From Nitrosomonas sp. UBA6494 (lineage in GTDB: Bacteria; Pseudomonadota; Gammaproteobacteria; Burkholderiales; Nitrosomonadaceae): DNA of 29,233 bases. The position numbers were made by a program, and so were the translations under genes. Below the pieces are notes generated by a model. It was not told the origin of the DNA, made no database searches, and saw only the letters and a program-made list of their open reading frames with translations. This document shows positions 8,479 through 17,848 of the stretch, one piece after another. The DNA lies in the NCBI GenBank assembly GCA_002435335.1, contig DJMI01000008.1, positions 1 through 29,233 of the forward strand. The letters run 5' to 3'. Within the stretch, counting starts at the first letter, position 1. Each line of letters opens with the position of its first letter.

Positions 8479-11030
8479 CGGAATTTGCTGACTCGCCGAA
8501 AGAAATAGTGCTTGGCAAATTCGGATGCCAATATGTACAACCCGGTAATCACCAGAATAGCGCCAAGCACCGGCCACGGTAGTGGAACAAAATCGAACAT
8601 GGCTCCGATGGACAAATAAGGCAATGCCAGTGCGACAACGGCAATTCCGATGATGCTTGTCATCAGAAACTTGCCAGGCAGGCTGCGATAGAACGGTTTG
8701 TACGAGCGAATCACTAGCAATATCAGCAACTCGGTCAACAAGGACTCGACAAACCAGCCGGTGCGAAAAATTTCCTCGACCTCACCGGCAAAGTAGAGCA
8801 ATACCCCGAAAGTCAACAAATCGAACACGACGCTGATCAAACCGAAAACGATCATAAAGTTTCTGATCAATTTGATGTTCCAGCGATGCGGCGTACGTTC
8901 CCAATCTCGATCCACGTTATCGCCTGCAATACCGATTGCGGGGATATCCGATAGGAAATTATTCAACAGAATCTGCTTCGCCAGCAGCGGTAGAAACGGC
9001 AAAAACAACGATGCGACGGCCATGCTGATCATATTGCCGAAATTGGCGCTGGTGGTGATAAAAATATATTTCAGCGTATTGGCGAAAGTGTGCCGCCCTT
9101 CTTCGATTCCCTGGCGCAGAACCGCCAGATTATGCTCCAGCAACACCAGATCCGCGGCTTCTTTGGCCACATCGGCGGCATTGTCTACCGAAATACCGAC
9201 ATCGGCTGCGTGCAAAGCTGGCGCATCGTTGATGCCGTCGCCCAAATACCCCACTACATGTCCCATTTTTTGCAGCGCGGTAATAATCCTTTCCTTTTGA
9301 TTGGGGTCAACCTCGGCAAATAGCGCAACACTGGGCGCCAAATGCCACAGGGCTTCGTCTTTCATATCCTCCAGCTCAGCACCGGTAATGATGCGCTGCG
9401 CATCGATACCGACCATTTCCGCGACATGACGGGCAACGTATTGATTATCTCCGGTAATGATTTTGAGCTGCACACCCAGTTTTTTGAATGCAAGCAATGT
9501 ATCGTTCACTCCTGCTTCCGGCGGATCGAAAAATAACAAAAATCCGGTAAAAATCATGCCTTGCTCTTCATCGCGGCCATATTCCGAAGCGGACGCCACT
9601 GATTTCTGAGCAACGCCCAGAACCCGATACCCTTGCATGCTCCAGGCAGTAAATTGCTGTTGAATCAACTGAGCGTGCTGCTCGGTCAGTGATTGAGTGC
9701 CATCATTTGTTTGGACGCGATCGCAAATCGCCAGAATCTGCTGCAAAGCACCTTTGCTGATCATCAGCGCGGAAGTATCGGAATCTTGTTGCACCACAAT
9801 GCTAAGGCGTTTGCGAATGAAGTCGTATGGAATTTCATCCAGTTTGCGGTACGATGATAATGCAGTCAGGCCGTTGCGTGCTCCGGTTGCAATAATGGCG
9901 TCATCAAGTATATTGGACAAGCCGGTTTGATAATGCGAATTCAGATACGCAAGACGCAACACATGCTCACTAGGCTGACCGGTAAAATCCAGTGCTTTGT
10001 CCAATTGCACCACTCCTTCGGTCAGGGTTCCGGTCTTATCGGTGCAAAGCACATCCATGCTGCCAAGATTCTCGATTGCATTCAGACGCTTGACAATGAC
10101 GCCATGGCTTGCCATCGCCTTTGCGCCATGGGCTAGTGTAATGGAAAGTATGGCGGGCAATAATTCCGGCGACAATCCCACCGCTAACGCTAAGGCAAAG
10201 AGTACAGTTTCGATGGTGGGATGCTGAAGTACGATATTGATGATCAGCACCGCTATCACCATAACGATCATGATTCGAACCAATAGCACACCAAACTGAC
10301 GCAATCCACGCTCAAATTCGGTTTCCGGGGGACGTAATGACAGTCTTTCGGCAATCCGGCCATATTGCGTTTCATGCCCGGTTTGCACAATGAGCGCTTT
10401 CGCAACACCGCTACGCACCGAAGTGCCCATAAAAACGCAATTGCTACGCTCAACTAAACTGGCATGATTTGCCGAGACGCCCGGATCTTTTTGCACGGGA
10501 TAAGTCTCGCCGGTCAGCAATGACTGAGATACGTAAAAATCTTTGGCCTCCAGCAAAATACCATCCGCCGGAATCAGATTACCCGCGGAAAGCAAGACAA
10601 TATCGCCGGGAACAACCTCGGTCGCCGGAATGATTTGCTGTTGACCGCCACGAATCACTGTCGTTTTGATCGAAATTTTTTGCCGCAACTGCTCTACGGC
10701 ATACGTGGCGCGATATTCCTGAGCAAAGCCGAGCAGCGCACTAATCAACACGATGGCCAGCACAATCGATGCATCCAGCCAATCGTGCATTAAAATGGCC
10801 ACGATCGCTGCAAATACCAAAATCAATACCAATGGACTGCGGAATTGGTTCAGCAGCAAACGCAAAGTTTGTGCGCGCTCATGATCGGCAGCCAACGAAT
10901 TGTGGCCATATTGACCTAAACGATCGGATGCTTGTAATTGTGTAAGTCCACTGTGGTTGCTGCCTAACAATGCAAATATTGCATCGGATGGCAGGCTCCA
11001 GTAATTGGTTAAATTACGATCCGCTTCCAT
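8475..11030 (-). CDS. mgtA: Magnesium-translocating P-type ATPase (type IIIB)
   Basis: Inner-membrane ATP-driven Mg2+ importer of the MgtA/MgtB family, 851 residues. Seen: A-domain TGET (173-176), the phosphorylated aspartate D331 in CTDKTGTLTEG, the N-domain, and the hinge GDGINDAPALHAADVGISVD; the ion-path helix ALAVGLSPELLPAI (about 281-294) carries the PELLP typical of MgtA rather than the PEGLP of calcium pumps. About ten transmembrane segments are expected (two, two and six). The ATG at 11030 is the natural start. No recognisable Mg2+-sensing leader is present in the 46 bases before it. It is probably cotranscribed with nnrD upstream. Confidence 0.93.
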   Translation of the reverse strand: MEADRNLTNYWSLPSDAIFALLGSNHSGLTQLQASDRLGQYGHNSLAADHERAQTLRLLLNQFRSPLVLILVFAAIVAILMHDWLDASIVLAIVLISALLGFAQEYRATYAVEQLRQKISIKTTVIRGGQQQIIPATEVVPGDIVLLSAGNLIPADGILLEAKDFYVSQSLLTGETYPVQKDPGVSANHASLVERSNCVFMGTSVRSGVAKALIVQTGHETQYGRIAERLSLRPPETEFERGLRQFGVLLVRIMIVMVIAVLIINIVLQHPTIETVLFALALAVGLSPELLPAILSITLAHGAKAMASHGVIVKRLNAIENLGSMDVLCTDKTGTLTEGVVQLDKALDFTGQPSEHVLRLAYLNSHYQTGLSNILDDAIIATGARNGLTALSSYRKLDEIPYDFIRKRLSIVVQQDSDTSALMISKGALQQILAICDRVQTNDGTQSLTEQHAQLIQQQFTAWSMQGYRVLGVAQKSVASASEYGRDEEQGMIFTGFLLFFDPPEAGVNDTLLAFKKLGVQLKIITGDNQYVARHVAEMVGIDAQRIITGAELEDMKDEALWHLAPSVALFAEVDPNQKERIITALQKMGHVVGYLGDGINDAPALHAADVGISVDNAADVAKEAADLVLLEHNLAVLRQGIEEGRHTFANTLKYIFITTSANFGNMISMAVASLFLPFLPLLAKQILLNNFLSDIPAIGIAGDNVDRDWERTPHRWNIKLIRNFMIVFGLISVVFDLLTFGVLLYFAGEVEEIFRTGWFVESLLTELLILLVIRSYKPFYRSLPGKFLMTSIIGIAVVALALPYLSIGAMFDFVPLPWPVLGAILVITGLYILASEFAKHYFFRRVSKFR

Positions 11031-11076
11031 ACGAATCCCGCTATGCCGTCAAAAACGTTGATGAGTGGATTCCTTG

Positions 11077-12597
11077 TCAAAACCTGTTGTTGCACGAACA
11101 AATCCATTCATTCAGCAACGATCGTGCCGCCAAAACAACCTCGGATGCGACCATCCCCAAAGGCCCGTGATTTTGCAGCAACAAACGATCCGCCGCCGCG
11201 CCATGCAAATAAACCGCCAGCAACAACGCATTGCCGGGATTCAATCCTTGCGCAATCAATGCGCCGATCATACCCGCCAACACATCGCCGGTTCCGGCGG
11301 AACTCAAACCGGGATTGCCGCTGGTATTGATGTAACGCTCCCCGTCCGGAAAGCAACAAATGCTGCCCGCACCTTTAAGCACGGCATAACAATTGAACCG
11401 GCTTGACAGTCGATGCGCTGCCGCCATGCGATTATTTTGTATCTCGGCGGTATCGGTATTCAACAGCCGTGCAGCTTCTGCGGGGTGCGGGGTCAGAATG
11501 GATGCCGCTTTCCGTTGACTGAGCACGCTGCCAAGCCTTGGCTGTTGTGCGATCAGATTTAGCGCATCGGCATCCAGCACCAATGTCGAATCGGAACTCA
11601 GCGCGTTTTCCAGCCATGTCATCGCTTGCGGCGAAGTGCCGAGTCCCGGACCGACAATCAAGCAGCTCAACGAGGCTAACGCAAATAATTCATTGGGTGC
11701 ACGCAACATCAGTTCCGGTTGCCCATAATCGACCGGTGGCGCAGTATCGCTTAGCATGCCGAGATACACACGACCGGCACCTAAATGTAACGCCGACCTG
11801 CCGGCCAGCAATGCCGCACCGATCATGCCGGTGGCCCCTCCCAAGATAGCCACATTACCAAATGAACCTTTATGACTGTTACGTGAACGTTGCGGTGGCA
11901 GTAAAGTATTGGCGAGATTTTGCTCCAGCAACCAGATATGCGGCAGCGGCGGTGTTGGCACTTGAATACCTAAATCGTTGAGCACTACGATACCGCAGTA
12001 CTCGGGTCCGAAGTTGGTGTAGAGACCGGATTTAAGCCCGATAAAAGTCACAGTTAGCGTGGCGCGAATCGCAGTACCATATATACACCCGTCATCACCG
12101 CCCAATCCGGAAGGAACATCCAGTGCAACAATCGGAACGCTCAGAAGATTGACAGTTTGAATCCACTGCGCATATTTTCCTTCGATGCACCGTTTTTGCG
12201 ATTGATCGAGCCCGATGCCGAACAAACCGTCGACAATCACATCCCACGTTAAATCGCCATCAGGTATATCGGATCGAATTTGACCGCCGATGTCCAGCCA
12301 GGCTTGCATCGCTTGCTTTGCATCCGATGGAACAGTGTTTAGGTTATTGAGGCAAACCACGACAACGGAATTACCCCATTGCTGCAGATAGCGCGCAACG
12401 ACAAACGCATCACCGCCGTTATTGCCTGGCCCTGCAAGTACCAATACATGACAGCAACTTCTTTGCAATAACCGATCACGGATGATTTGCGCCGCCGCCA
12501 ATCCTGCCTTTTCCATCAACTTGGGTGGCTCCGGCAGCATCAACGCTTGGCTTTCCATGTCACGAATTTCCGAAGTTGAATAGATGGGTGTGATCAT
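11077..12597 (-). CDS. nnrD: Bifunctional NAD(P)H-hydrate epimerase / ADP-dependent dehydratase
   Basis: Repairs damaged NADH and NADPH hydrates. The N-terminal YjeF domain (about 1-215) interconverts the R and S forms and shows GPGNNGGDAFVVARYL; the C-terminal ribokinase-like domain (about 225-500) performs ADP-dependent dehydration and shows GPGLG, LDADALN, ILTPHPAEAARLL and NPGLSSAGTGDVLAG with the catalytic aspartate. With ATG at 12597 the protein has 506 residues, normal for the fused form; an upstream GTG at 12621 would add eight residues, and neither has a clear ribosome binding site. It lies 46 bases upstream of mgtA and downstream of the GGDEF-EAL gene on the same strand. There is no functional link to mgtA that I know of. 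Confidence 0.95.
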   Translation of the reverse strand: MITPIYSTSEIRDMESQALMLPEPPKLMEKAGLAAAQIIRDRLLQRSCCHVLVLAGPGNNGGDAFVVARYLQQWGNSVVVVCLNNLNTVPSDAKQAMQAWLDIGGQIRSDIPDGDLTWDVIVDGLFGIGLDQSQKRCIEGKYAQWIQTVNLLSVPIVALDVPSGLGGDDGCIYGTAIRATLTVTFIGLKSGLYTNFGPEYCGIVVLNDLGIQVPTPPLPHIWLLEQNLANTLLPPQRSRNSHKGSFGNVAILGGATGMIGAALLAGRSALHLGAGRVYLGMLSDTAPPVDYGQPELMLRAPNELFALASLSCLIVGPGLGTSPQAMTWLENALSSDSTLVLDADALNLIAQQPRLGSVLSQRKAASILTPHPAEAARLLNTDTAEIQNNRMAAAHRLSSRFNCYAVLKGAGSICCFPDGERYINTSGNPGLSSAGTGDVLAGMIGALIAQGLNPGNALLLAVYLHGAAADRLLLQNHGPLGMVASEVVLAARSLLNEWICSCNNRF

Positions 12598-12688
12598 AAG
12601 ATTACGAATACGAATAAGCACTAACGATGCGATGATCGTAAAAACGAATCAAGATTGCCAAAGAATCACTGCTCAAACTCAATCGCGG

Positions 12689-15007
12689 TTAGGCAATTTT
12701 ATCCAACCGGGATTGAGCAAGGATCTCTTTGTGCGACTCGTTGCGAAGTAACTCAGAAATATTTTCTGCACTGATTGGTTTACTCATCAAATAGCCTTGC
12801 ACGATTTTACATCCGAGGCTTTTTAGCATATCCAGTTGCGCGTGTGTTTCAACACCTTCGGCGATGATGCCATAACCCAGCTTAAGACCCATCTTCACCA
12901 TGGAACCGACTAAAGTGAGCGTTTTATCATCCGACAGCATATCGTCAATGAAATATTTGTCTATTTTCAGATAATCCGCCATTAAGTGCTTTAACGATGC
13001 AAACGATGAATAACCGCTTCCAAAATCATCAATGGACAGCGACACCCCCAAGTTCTTTAGCTGCTGAAAAACGGCCAGATTACGCGGATCGGTCTGCACG
13101 ATGCCTTCAGTAACCTCGAGCTCCAATTCGGCAGGAGCGATTCCCACTTCATTGATAATACTTTTAACCAGCAGTACAAACTCTTTATCCAGAAAAAGAC
13201 TGGGGGAAACATTAACTGCCATGCGTAATCCTTGGAAGCCTTCCTTTTTCCAAGCAACCAATTGATTACAGGCTGTACGCAATACCCATTCGGTTAGTGT
13301 TTTACTCATACCGATTCTTTCCGCAACGGCAATGAAGTCGCTTGGCGGCACCTGGCCTAGCTGGGGATGGAACCACCGGGATAATGCTTCGATGCCGAAG
13401 ATTTCACCGGTAACGATATTGATTTGCGGTTGATACACCAAAGACAGCTCTTGCTTTTCAATTGCTTCCCGAAGGTTTTGTTCGATTTGGAAGCGATACT
13501 CTGCTTTATGAGTCAATTCGGCACGATAGAAGGCATAATGATTTTTGCCGTTTTCTTTAGCCGAATATAACGAAACATCCGCTGCTTTCAATAATGTGGA
13601 CAGGTCTCTTCCATCATCGGGGAAATAGGCTATGCCAATACTACAGGCGGGTGTGATTTTTCTGGAATAAATCTCGATTGGTTGAGCAACTGCGGCAAGG
13701 CAACGTTTGGCCACATTGGCGGCATAATCTTCCTCTACTTCTTCAATCAGAATACAGAATTCATCGCCACCCAATCGTGCAATAAAATCCATTTCACGAC
13801 AACTTGATACCAAACGCTGCGCTACGATTTGTAGCAGCAAGTCGCCAGCGTCGTGTCCAAGATTGTCATTAATTCGTTTAAAGTCATCCAGATCAATATA
13901 CAGCAATCCAAAACGACGCTCATGCCGGCTATATGTTTTGGTGATTTCTTTGGCATGATGTTTGAAAGCAGCACGGCTAGCAAGCCCAGTCAACTCATCG
14001 TTATACGCGAGCGTGCGAATGCGCTTTTGCGCTTGGTCCCGCTCCATGACGATCCCTGCCAGCCTGGCAGCAGCCACCAAATCTTTTAATTCATGCTCAT
14101 TAGGCAATGCCGGATGATTATAGTACATGCCAAACGCGCCTAAAACTTTCCCGCTGGAATTCTTGATCGGTTCCGACCAGCAACAGCGCATGCCGTGCGG
14201 TAATGCAAAATGCTTGATTTTTGCCCATTTGGGGTCTGTGTCAATGTTTTCCACCAGCACTCGCTGCCCGGTGAAAGTCGATGTACCGCAGGAACCCACA
14301 CTCGGTCCGTTTTCCAAACCATGTACTACTTCGCAATATTCCTTCGGCAAACTCGGTGCACCACCGTGCATAAGCTTATTGCCGTCCAGTTCCAACATCG
14401 AACATCGCATGCCGGGATGAAGCGCTTCGTACATCAGTGCGATCGCATTATAGATAGCCGAAGCAGACCGTCCGACTGCGATCATCTCGAGTATTTCGGC
14501 CTGTTGATTGTCGTATACTTCCGCTTTTTTACGCTCGGTAATATCGACATGCGTTCCTGCAAGACGAATCGGCTTGCCGTCGAATTCTCTGAGAGCAAGA
14601 AATGCACGAGATAACACAAAAACATCATGACCGTCTTTATGTCGCATACGCATTTCCACTTCGTATGTATCGGTTCGGCCTGAAACATAATCGTTCACCT
14701 TTTTCAATACAAACGCTTTATCTTCCGGATGAACCAGACTTGCCCAGGTGTTGAAATGATTCATCAGTTCATTTTCTTCATAACCCAGCATACTTTTCCA
14801 GCGTGGTGAGTAATAGACCTCATCCGTTTCCAAATTCCAATCCCACAGCCCATCATTAGCACCACGCATTGCCAAAGAGAACCGTTCTTCACTGACATAC
14901 AATTCATGCGTGCGTTTCTCTGTTATCGATTTAACAGTTGCCAATTCAAAACGCAGTTGCTTAATTTCTTCTAGAAGTTGATTTTTTGTTCGTTTGGCGT
15001 CATCCAT
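12689..15007 (-). CDS. PAS-GAF-GGDEF-EAL cyclic di-GMP signalling protein
   Basis: Cytosolic sensor enzyme of 772 residues. Order: short coiled coil (1-40); PAS/PAC (about 42-160, ending HVDITERKKAE); GAF (about 170-325) with a CGTSTFTGQRVLVENI signature and CCWSEPI; GGDEF (about 330-495) with intact GGDEF at 413-417, IDLDDFKRINDNLGHDAGD and the inhibitory-site REMD at 404-407; EAL (about 505-755) with intact EAL at 540-542, SIDDFGSGYSS and AEGVE. All catalytic signatures are present, so both synthesis and hydrolysis are possible, with the PAS and GAF domains choosing the direction. No transmembrane segment is seen. The upstream 250 bases are AT-rich with hairpins; no partner gene is next to it. 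Confidence 0.93.
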   Translation of the reverse strand: MDDAKRTKNQLLEEIKQLRFELATVKSITEKRTHELYVSEERFSLAMRGANDGLWDWNLETDEVYYSPRWKSMLGYEENELMNHFNTWASLVHPEDKAFVLKKVNDYVSGRTDTYEVEMRMRHKDGHDVFVLSRAFLALREFDGKPIRLAGTHVDITERKKAEVYDNQQAEILEMIAVGRSASAIYNAIALMYEALHPGMRCSMLELDGNKLMHGGAPSLPKEYCEVVHGLENGPSVGSCGTSTFTGQRVLVENIDTDPKWAKIKHFALPHGMRCCWSEPIKNSSGKVLGAFGMYYNHPALPNEHELKDLVAAARLAGIVMERDQAQKRIRTLAYNDELTGLASRAAFKHHAKEITKTYSRHERRFGLLYIDLDDFKRINDNLGHDAGDLLLQIVAQRLVSSCREMDFIARLGGDEFCILIEEVEEDYAANVAKRCLAAVAQPIEIYSRKITPACSIGIAYFPDDGRDLSTLLKAADVSLYSAKENGKNHYAFYRAELTHKAEYRFQIEQNLREAIEKQELSLVYQPQINIVTGEIFGIEALSRWFHPQLGQVPPSDFIAVAERIGMSKTLTEWVLRTACNQLVAWKKEGFQGLRMAVNVSPSLFLDKEFVLLVKSIINEVGIAPAELELEVTEGIVQTDPRNLAVFQQLKNLGVSLSIDDFGSGYSSFASLKHLMADYLKIDKYFIDDMLSDDKTLTLVGSMVKMGLKLGYGIIAEGVETHAQLDMLKSLGCKIVQGYLMSKPISAENISELLRNESHKEILAQSRLDKIA

Positions 15008-15140
15008 TGCTAATTTAATAATTAATTAGGATAAAAGACGATGTATTGAAAAATTATGAATCATTGATCGAGCCAAATGAAACTACTTGGCAAGATAAAT
15101 TTTTGAGCCACATTTGAAAATATAGCTGTTCATACTTACA

Positions 15141-15252
15141 GAGACCTTTGCACCTTATTCTCGCGCCGCTCATGACGCCGTGCTAAGGTCTCGTACAGAC
15201 AATTGGCAGTGCTTCCGTCAAATGCCAGAACCGATTACAACCAATTGTCTGT
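15141..15252. repeat. Two adjacent inverted repeats in an intergenic region
   Basis: Two hairpins lie side by side between the GGDEF-EAL gene and the small charged protein gene. The first pairs GAGACCTT (15141-15148) with AAGGTCTC (15185-15192). The second pairs ACAGACAATTGG (15195-15206) with CCAATTGTCTGT (15241-15252), 12 perfect bases and a 34-base loop. The loops are long for transcription terminators. They could be remnants of insertion-sequence ends or regulatory hairpins. The rest of 15008-15265 holds no gene that I can support. Confidence 0.5.
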
Positions 15253-15265
15253 GATGGAACTTCGT

Positions 15266-15583
15266 TTATTTTGCGACTTCCTCGTCAGTTTTGGGTTGCT
15301 CTCTTTTAGCTTTTATTTCAGCATCCCGAGATTCTTTCCCAGCTTCACGCTCTTCCCGTCTAGCCTCTCTCTCGGCCCTGCGCTGCTCACGCTTCGCTTC
15401 TTTCTCTGCCTTGCGAGCTTCCCTATCAGCTTTACGGCTTTCGCCTTGCTGTTTTCGCTCAGCACGGCGATCGGATCCATCACTTTCTGCCACCATGATG
15501 GATGTGGCACTGATAGATGCTGGTACAAATCCAACCATCATCACAGTTAATCCTATCACTACTGCTTTTTGGAATTTACGCAT
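15266..15583 (-). CDS. Small exported, highly charged Lys/Arg/Glu-rich protein of unknown function
   Basis: A 105-residue protein that I do not recognise as a named family. It starts with a clear Sec signal peptide (MRKFQKAVVIGLTVMMVGF, cleavage likely after PASISA, near residue 26). From about residue 35 onward it is almost entirely charged: alternating R/K and E with A, in a heptad-like pattern predicting one long single alpha-helix or coiled coil (for example REARKAEKEAKREQRRAERE). That it is a real gene is supported by a near-perfect ribosome binding site, AGGAGGA, seven to eight bases before the ATG and a perfect TATAAT at 15615-15610. A periplasmic or envelope structural role is possible but unproven. 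Confidence 0.75.
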   Translation of the reverse strand: MRKFQKAVVIGLTVMMVGFVPASISATSIMVAESDGSDRRAERKQQGESRKADREARKAEKEAKREQRRAEREARREEREAGKESRDAEIKAKREQPKTDEEVAK

Positions 15584-15609
15584 TGCTCATTCCTCCTACC
15601 AAAATATAG

Positions 15610-15615
15610 ATTATA
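15610..15615 (-). promoter_or_regulatory. Candidate -10 element for the small charged protein gene
   Basis: On the minus strand this reads TATAAT exactly, and it lies 27 bases before the ATG at 15583, giving a very short leader that contains the AGGAGGA ribosome binding site. No good -35 match is seen at 16-18 bases. The rest of the gap up to radC (15616-15856) is AT-rich and shows nothing else that I can support. Confidence 0.4.
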
Positions 15616-15856
15616 TAGATTAGAAAAACACTCATTGCGCATTCTCGGCAACTCACCCCCTCTAATCGGGTGTACTACAAAGGGCTTTTACTGACAACGC
15701 ATCAGCCAATTCTTACATACCTCACCACCCTCATCATATTAGTGCTTTCGATGTTGCAAGTCTATAGTTGCCATCACTGTCGATTGTATTTTCCCATTGC
15801 AAACATACCAGAACAGATAACGAATTATAAATATTGATAAAATGTAAAACATTACT

Positions 15857-16531
15857 TCAAATTAAATTGTATTCAGCAAACGACATAGTAGTATCATTGC
15901 CGACGATAAAATGATCCAATACTCTGACATCGATCAGCGCCAGCGCCTGTTTTAGCGATTGCGTCAATAGTTTATCCGCATGACTCGGCTCCGCAACGCC
16001 GGAAGGATGGTTATGCGCAAAAATGATCGCTGCCGCATTGTGATGCAATGCGCGTTTGACAACTTCACGTGGATACACGCTGGCTTGTGTCAGGGTCCCG
16101 CTGAATAGTTCTTCGCTCGCAATCGTGCGATGCTGTGCGTCGAGAAAGATACCGATGAATACTTCGTGCGGCTTATTGGCCAAACATAAACGCAAGAAAT
16201 TTCTTACTAATTCAGGCGAATTTAACGCATTCCCGGTCTTTAATTCTTCATTCAACGCACGTCGCGCCATTTCGAGTACCGCCTGGAGTTGCGCATACTT
16301 TGCTGCTCCCATACCGGGAATTTGACAGAAACTGGTTTGGCTGGCCACAAAAATACCGGTTAAGCTGCCGTAATGCGAAAGCAATTCACGAGCGAGATCA
16401 ACCGCACTCTTACCGGTGATTCCGGTGCGCAAAAAGATTGCCAGCAACTCGGTATCCGATAATGCCGAAACACCTTTTTGCAATAATTTTTCTCGCGGTC
16501 GTTCCGCTACAGGCCAGTTTGTAATTGCCAT
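15857..16531 (-). CDS. radC: RadC family JAMM/MPN protein
   Basis: A 224-residue RadC-family protein. It has an N-terminal helix-hairpin-helix-like part (SDTELLAIFLRTGITGKSAVDLAREL) and a C-terminal MPN domain with the metal motif AHNHPSGVAEPSHAD, followed by ALALIDVRVLDHFIVG. RadC was once thought to act in DNA repair; the E. coli evidence for that was withdrawn and the biochemical role remains unclear, though JAMM folds are often peptidases. Start: ATG at 16531 gives MAITNWPVAERPREKLL as in relatives; a GTG nine bases upstream is less likely. It is divergent from coaBC across a 105-base region, a common arrangement in beta- and gammaproteobacteria (radC beside coaBC-dut). Confidence 0.93.
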   Translation of the reverse strand: MAITNWPVAERPREKLLQKGVSALSDTELLAIFLRTGITGKSAVDLARELLSHYGSLTGIFVASQTSFCQIPGMGAAKYAQLQAVLEMARRALNEELKTGNALNSPELVRNFLRLCLANKPHEVFIGIFLDAQHRTIASEELFSGTLTQASVYPREVVKRALHHNAAAIIFAHNHPSGVAEPSHADKLLTQSLKQALALIDVRVLDHFIVGNDTTMSFAEYNLI

Positions 16532-16636
16532 GTGCGACACTCAACTAAAAAGCTATGGTGCAGATAGCGGCATGCACTTCGCTCAGATTGAGTAAAATAT
16601 CCACAATTTTTCCCTTTCAATAGCGGATATTTATTT

Positions 16637-17848
16637 ATGGCCGAAAATAAACGCTTGCTACTTGGTGTAACCGGTGGTGTCGCCGCATATAAAGCTGCAG
16701 AAGCGGCACGGCTGTTAACGCAGCAAGGAATCGACGTCACTACGGTCATGACGGAATCGGCATGTCATTTTGTCGGTCCTGCCACATTTCAATCGTTAAC
16801 CGGCAATCCGGTTTATACCGACTTGTGGGAAACCAATGCAATGCAAAATATGGCGCACATCAATCTGTCGCGCACGACAGAACTGATTCTGATCGCACCT
16901 GCCAGCGCTGATTTTATCGCCAAGCTTGCCAATGGATTGGCCGATGATTTGTTGACCACATTATGCTTGGCACGCAATTGCTCATTAATGATCGCCCCCG
17001 CCATGAATCAGCAAATGTGGAAAAATCCTGCCACACAACGAAATGTATCGATGCTGCGGCAAGACGGTGCAATCGTCATCGGTCCGGCAGACGGGTTGCA
17101 AGCTTGCGGCGAAACGGGAATGGGACGCATGCTGGAAGCGTCTGAGTTGGCCGAAGCCGTGCACTCATTCTTTCATATGGAAAAGTTGTTCGATGGCAAA
17201 CGGGTTTTGATCACTGCAGGGCCGACATTCGAGGCGATTGATGCAGTTCGCGGCATAACCAACAAAAGCTCCGGAAAAATGGGCTATGCCGTTGCTCAAG
17301 CAGCAACTGAAGCTGGCGCCTCGGTGACACTGATTTCGGGTGCGACGTGTTTAGCGCCGCCACCAGTGGACAAATTGGTTTCAGTGACAAGCGCCAATGA
17401 AATGCTGCAGGCTGTGCTGACTGAAATACCGCAAACCGATATTTTTATCAGTGTTGCTGCGGTTGCCGATTATCGCGCGGCTAAAATCAACCCGCAGAAA
17501 ATCAAAAAAACGGATCAGCATTTGACCATTGATTTGGTCGCAAATCCCGACATTTTGCTCACCGTAACCGACCTACCCAATCCCCCTTTTTGTGTCGGGT
17601 TTGCCGCAGAAACTGAAAATCTCGAGCAAAACGCCCAGACTAAACGGAAAAAAAAGAATTTGCCTTTGCTGATTGCCAACCAGGCGCAAGATGCGATCGG
17701 TGCCGATGAGAGCGAATTGACTCTGTTTGACGATGCCGGCAAGCATAGTCTGACCAAAGCAGCAAAAATCGAGCAAGCAAGGCGCTTAATTCAGCATATC
17801 CACGCACTTTATTCACAATCAAAACCAACAAGCCATGAAAAAAATTGA
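16637..17848 (+). CDS. coaBC: Bifunctional phosphopantothenoylcysteine decarboxylase / phosphopantothenate-cysteine ligase
   Basis: Carries out the second and third steps of coenzyme A synthesis from pantothenate. The N-terminal CoaC flavoprotein (about 1-185) shows the active-site histidine H74 in MAHINLSR, the PAMNQQMW motif and catalytic cysteine C157 in LQACGETGMGRM. The C-terminal CoaB (about 186-395) shows ITAGPTFEAIDAVRGITN, SSGKMGYA and CVGFAAETE. Length 403 is typical. A GCGGA ribosome binding site lies upstream of the ATG. It starts a tight rightward run; its last 14 bases overlap the start of dut. Confidence 0.96.
   Translation: MAENKRLLLGVTGGVAAYKAAEAARLLTQQGIDVTTVMTESACHFVGPATFQSLTGNPVYTDLWETNAMQNMAHINLSRTTELILIAPASADFIAKLANGLADDLLTTLCLARNCSLMIAPAMNQQMWKNPATQRNVSMLRQDGAIVIGPADGLQACGETGMGRMLEASELAEAVHSFFHMEKLFDGKRVLITAGPTFEAIDAVRGITNKSSGKMGYAVAQAATEAGASVTLISGATCLAPPPVDKLVSVTSANEMLQAVLTEIPQTDIFISVAAVADYRAAKINPQKIKKTDQHLTIDLVANPDILLTVTDLPNPPFCVGFAAETENLEQNAQTKRKKKNLPLLIANQAQDAIGADESELTLFDDAGKHSLTKAAKIEQARRLIQHIHALYSQSKPTSHEKN

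Noticed and set aside
15203..15623. Plus-strand open frames rich in Ser, Leu and Phe
   Set aside because: They mirror the repetitive charged codons of the minus-strand gene at 15266-15583, which has a strong ribosome binding site and a signal peptide.
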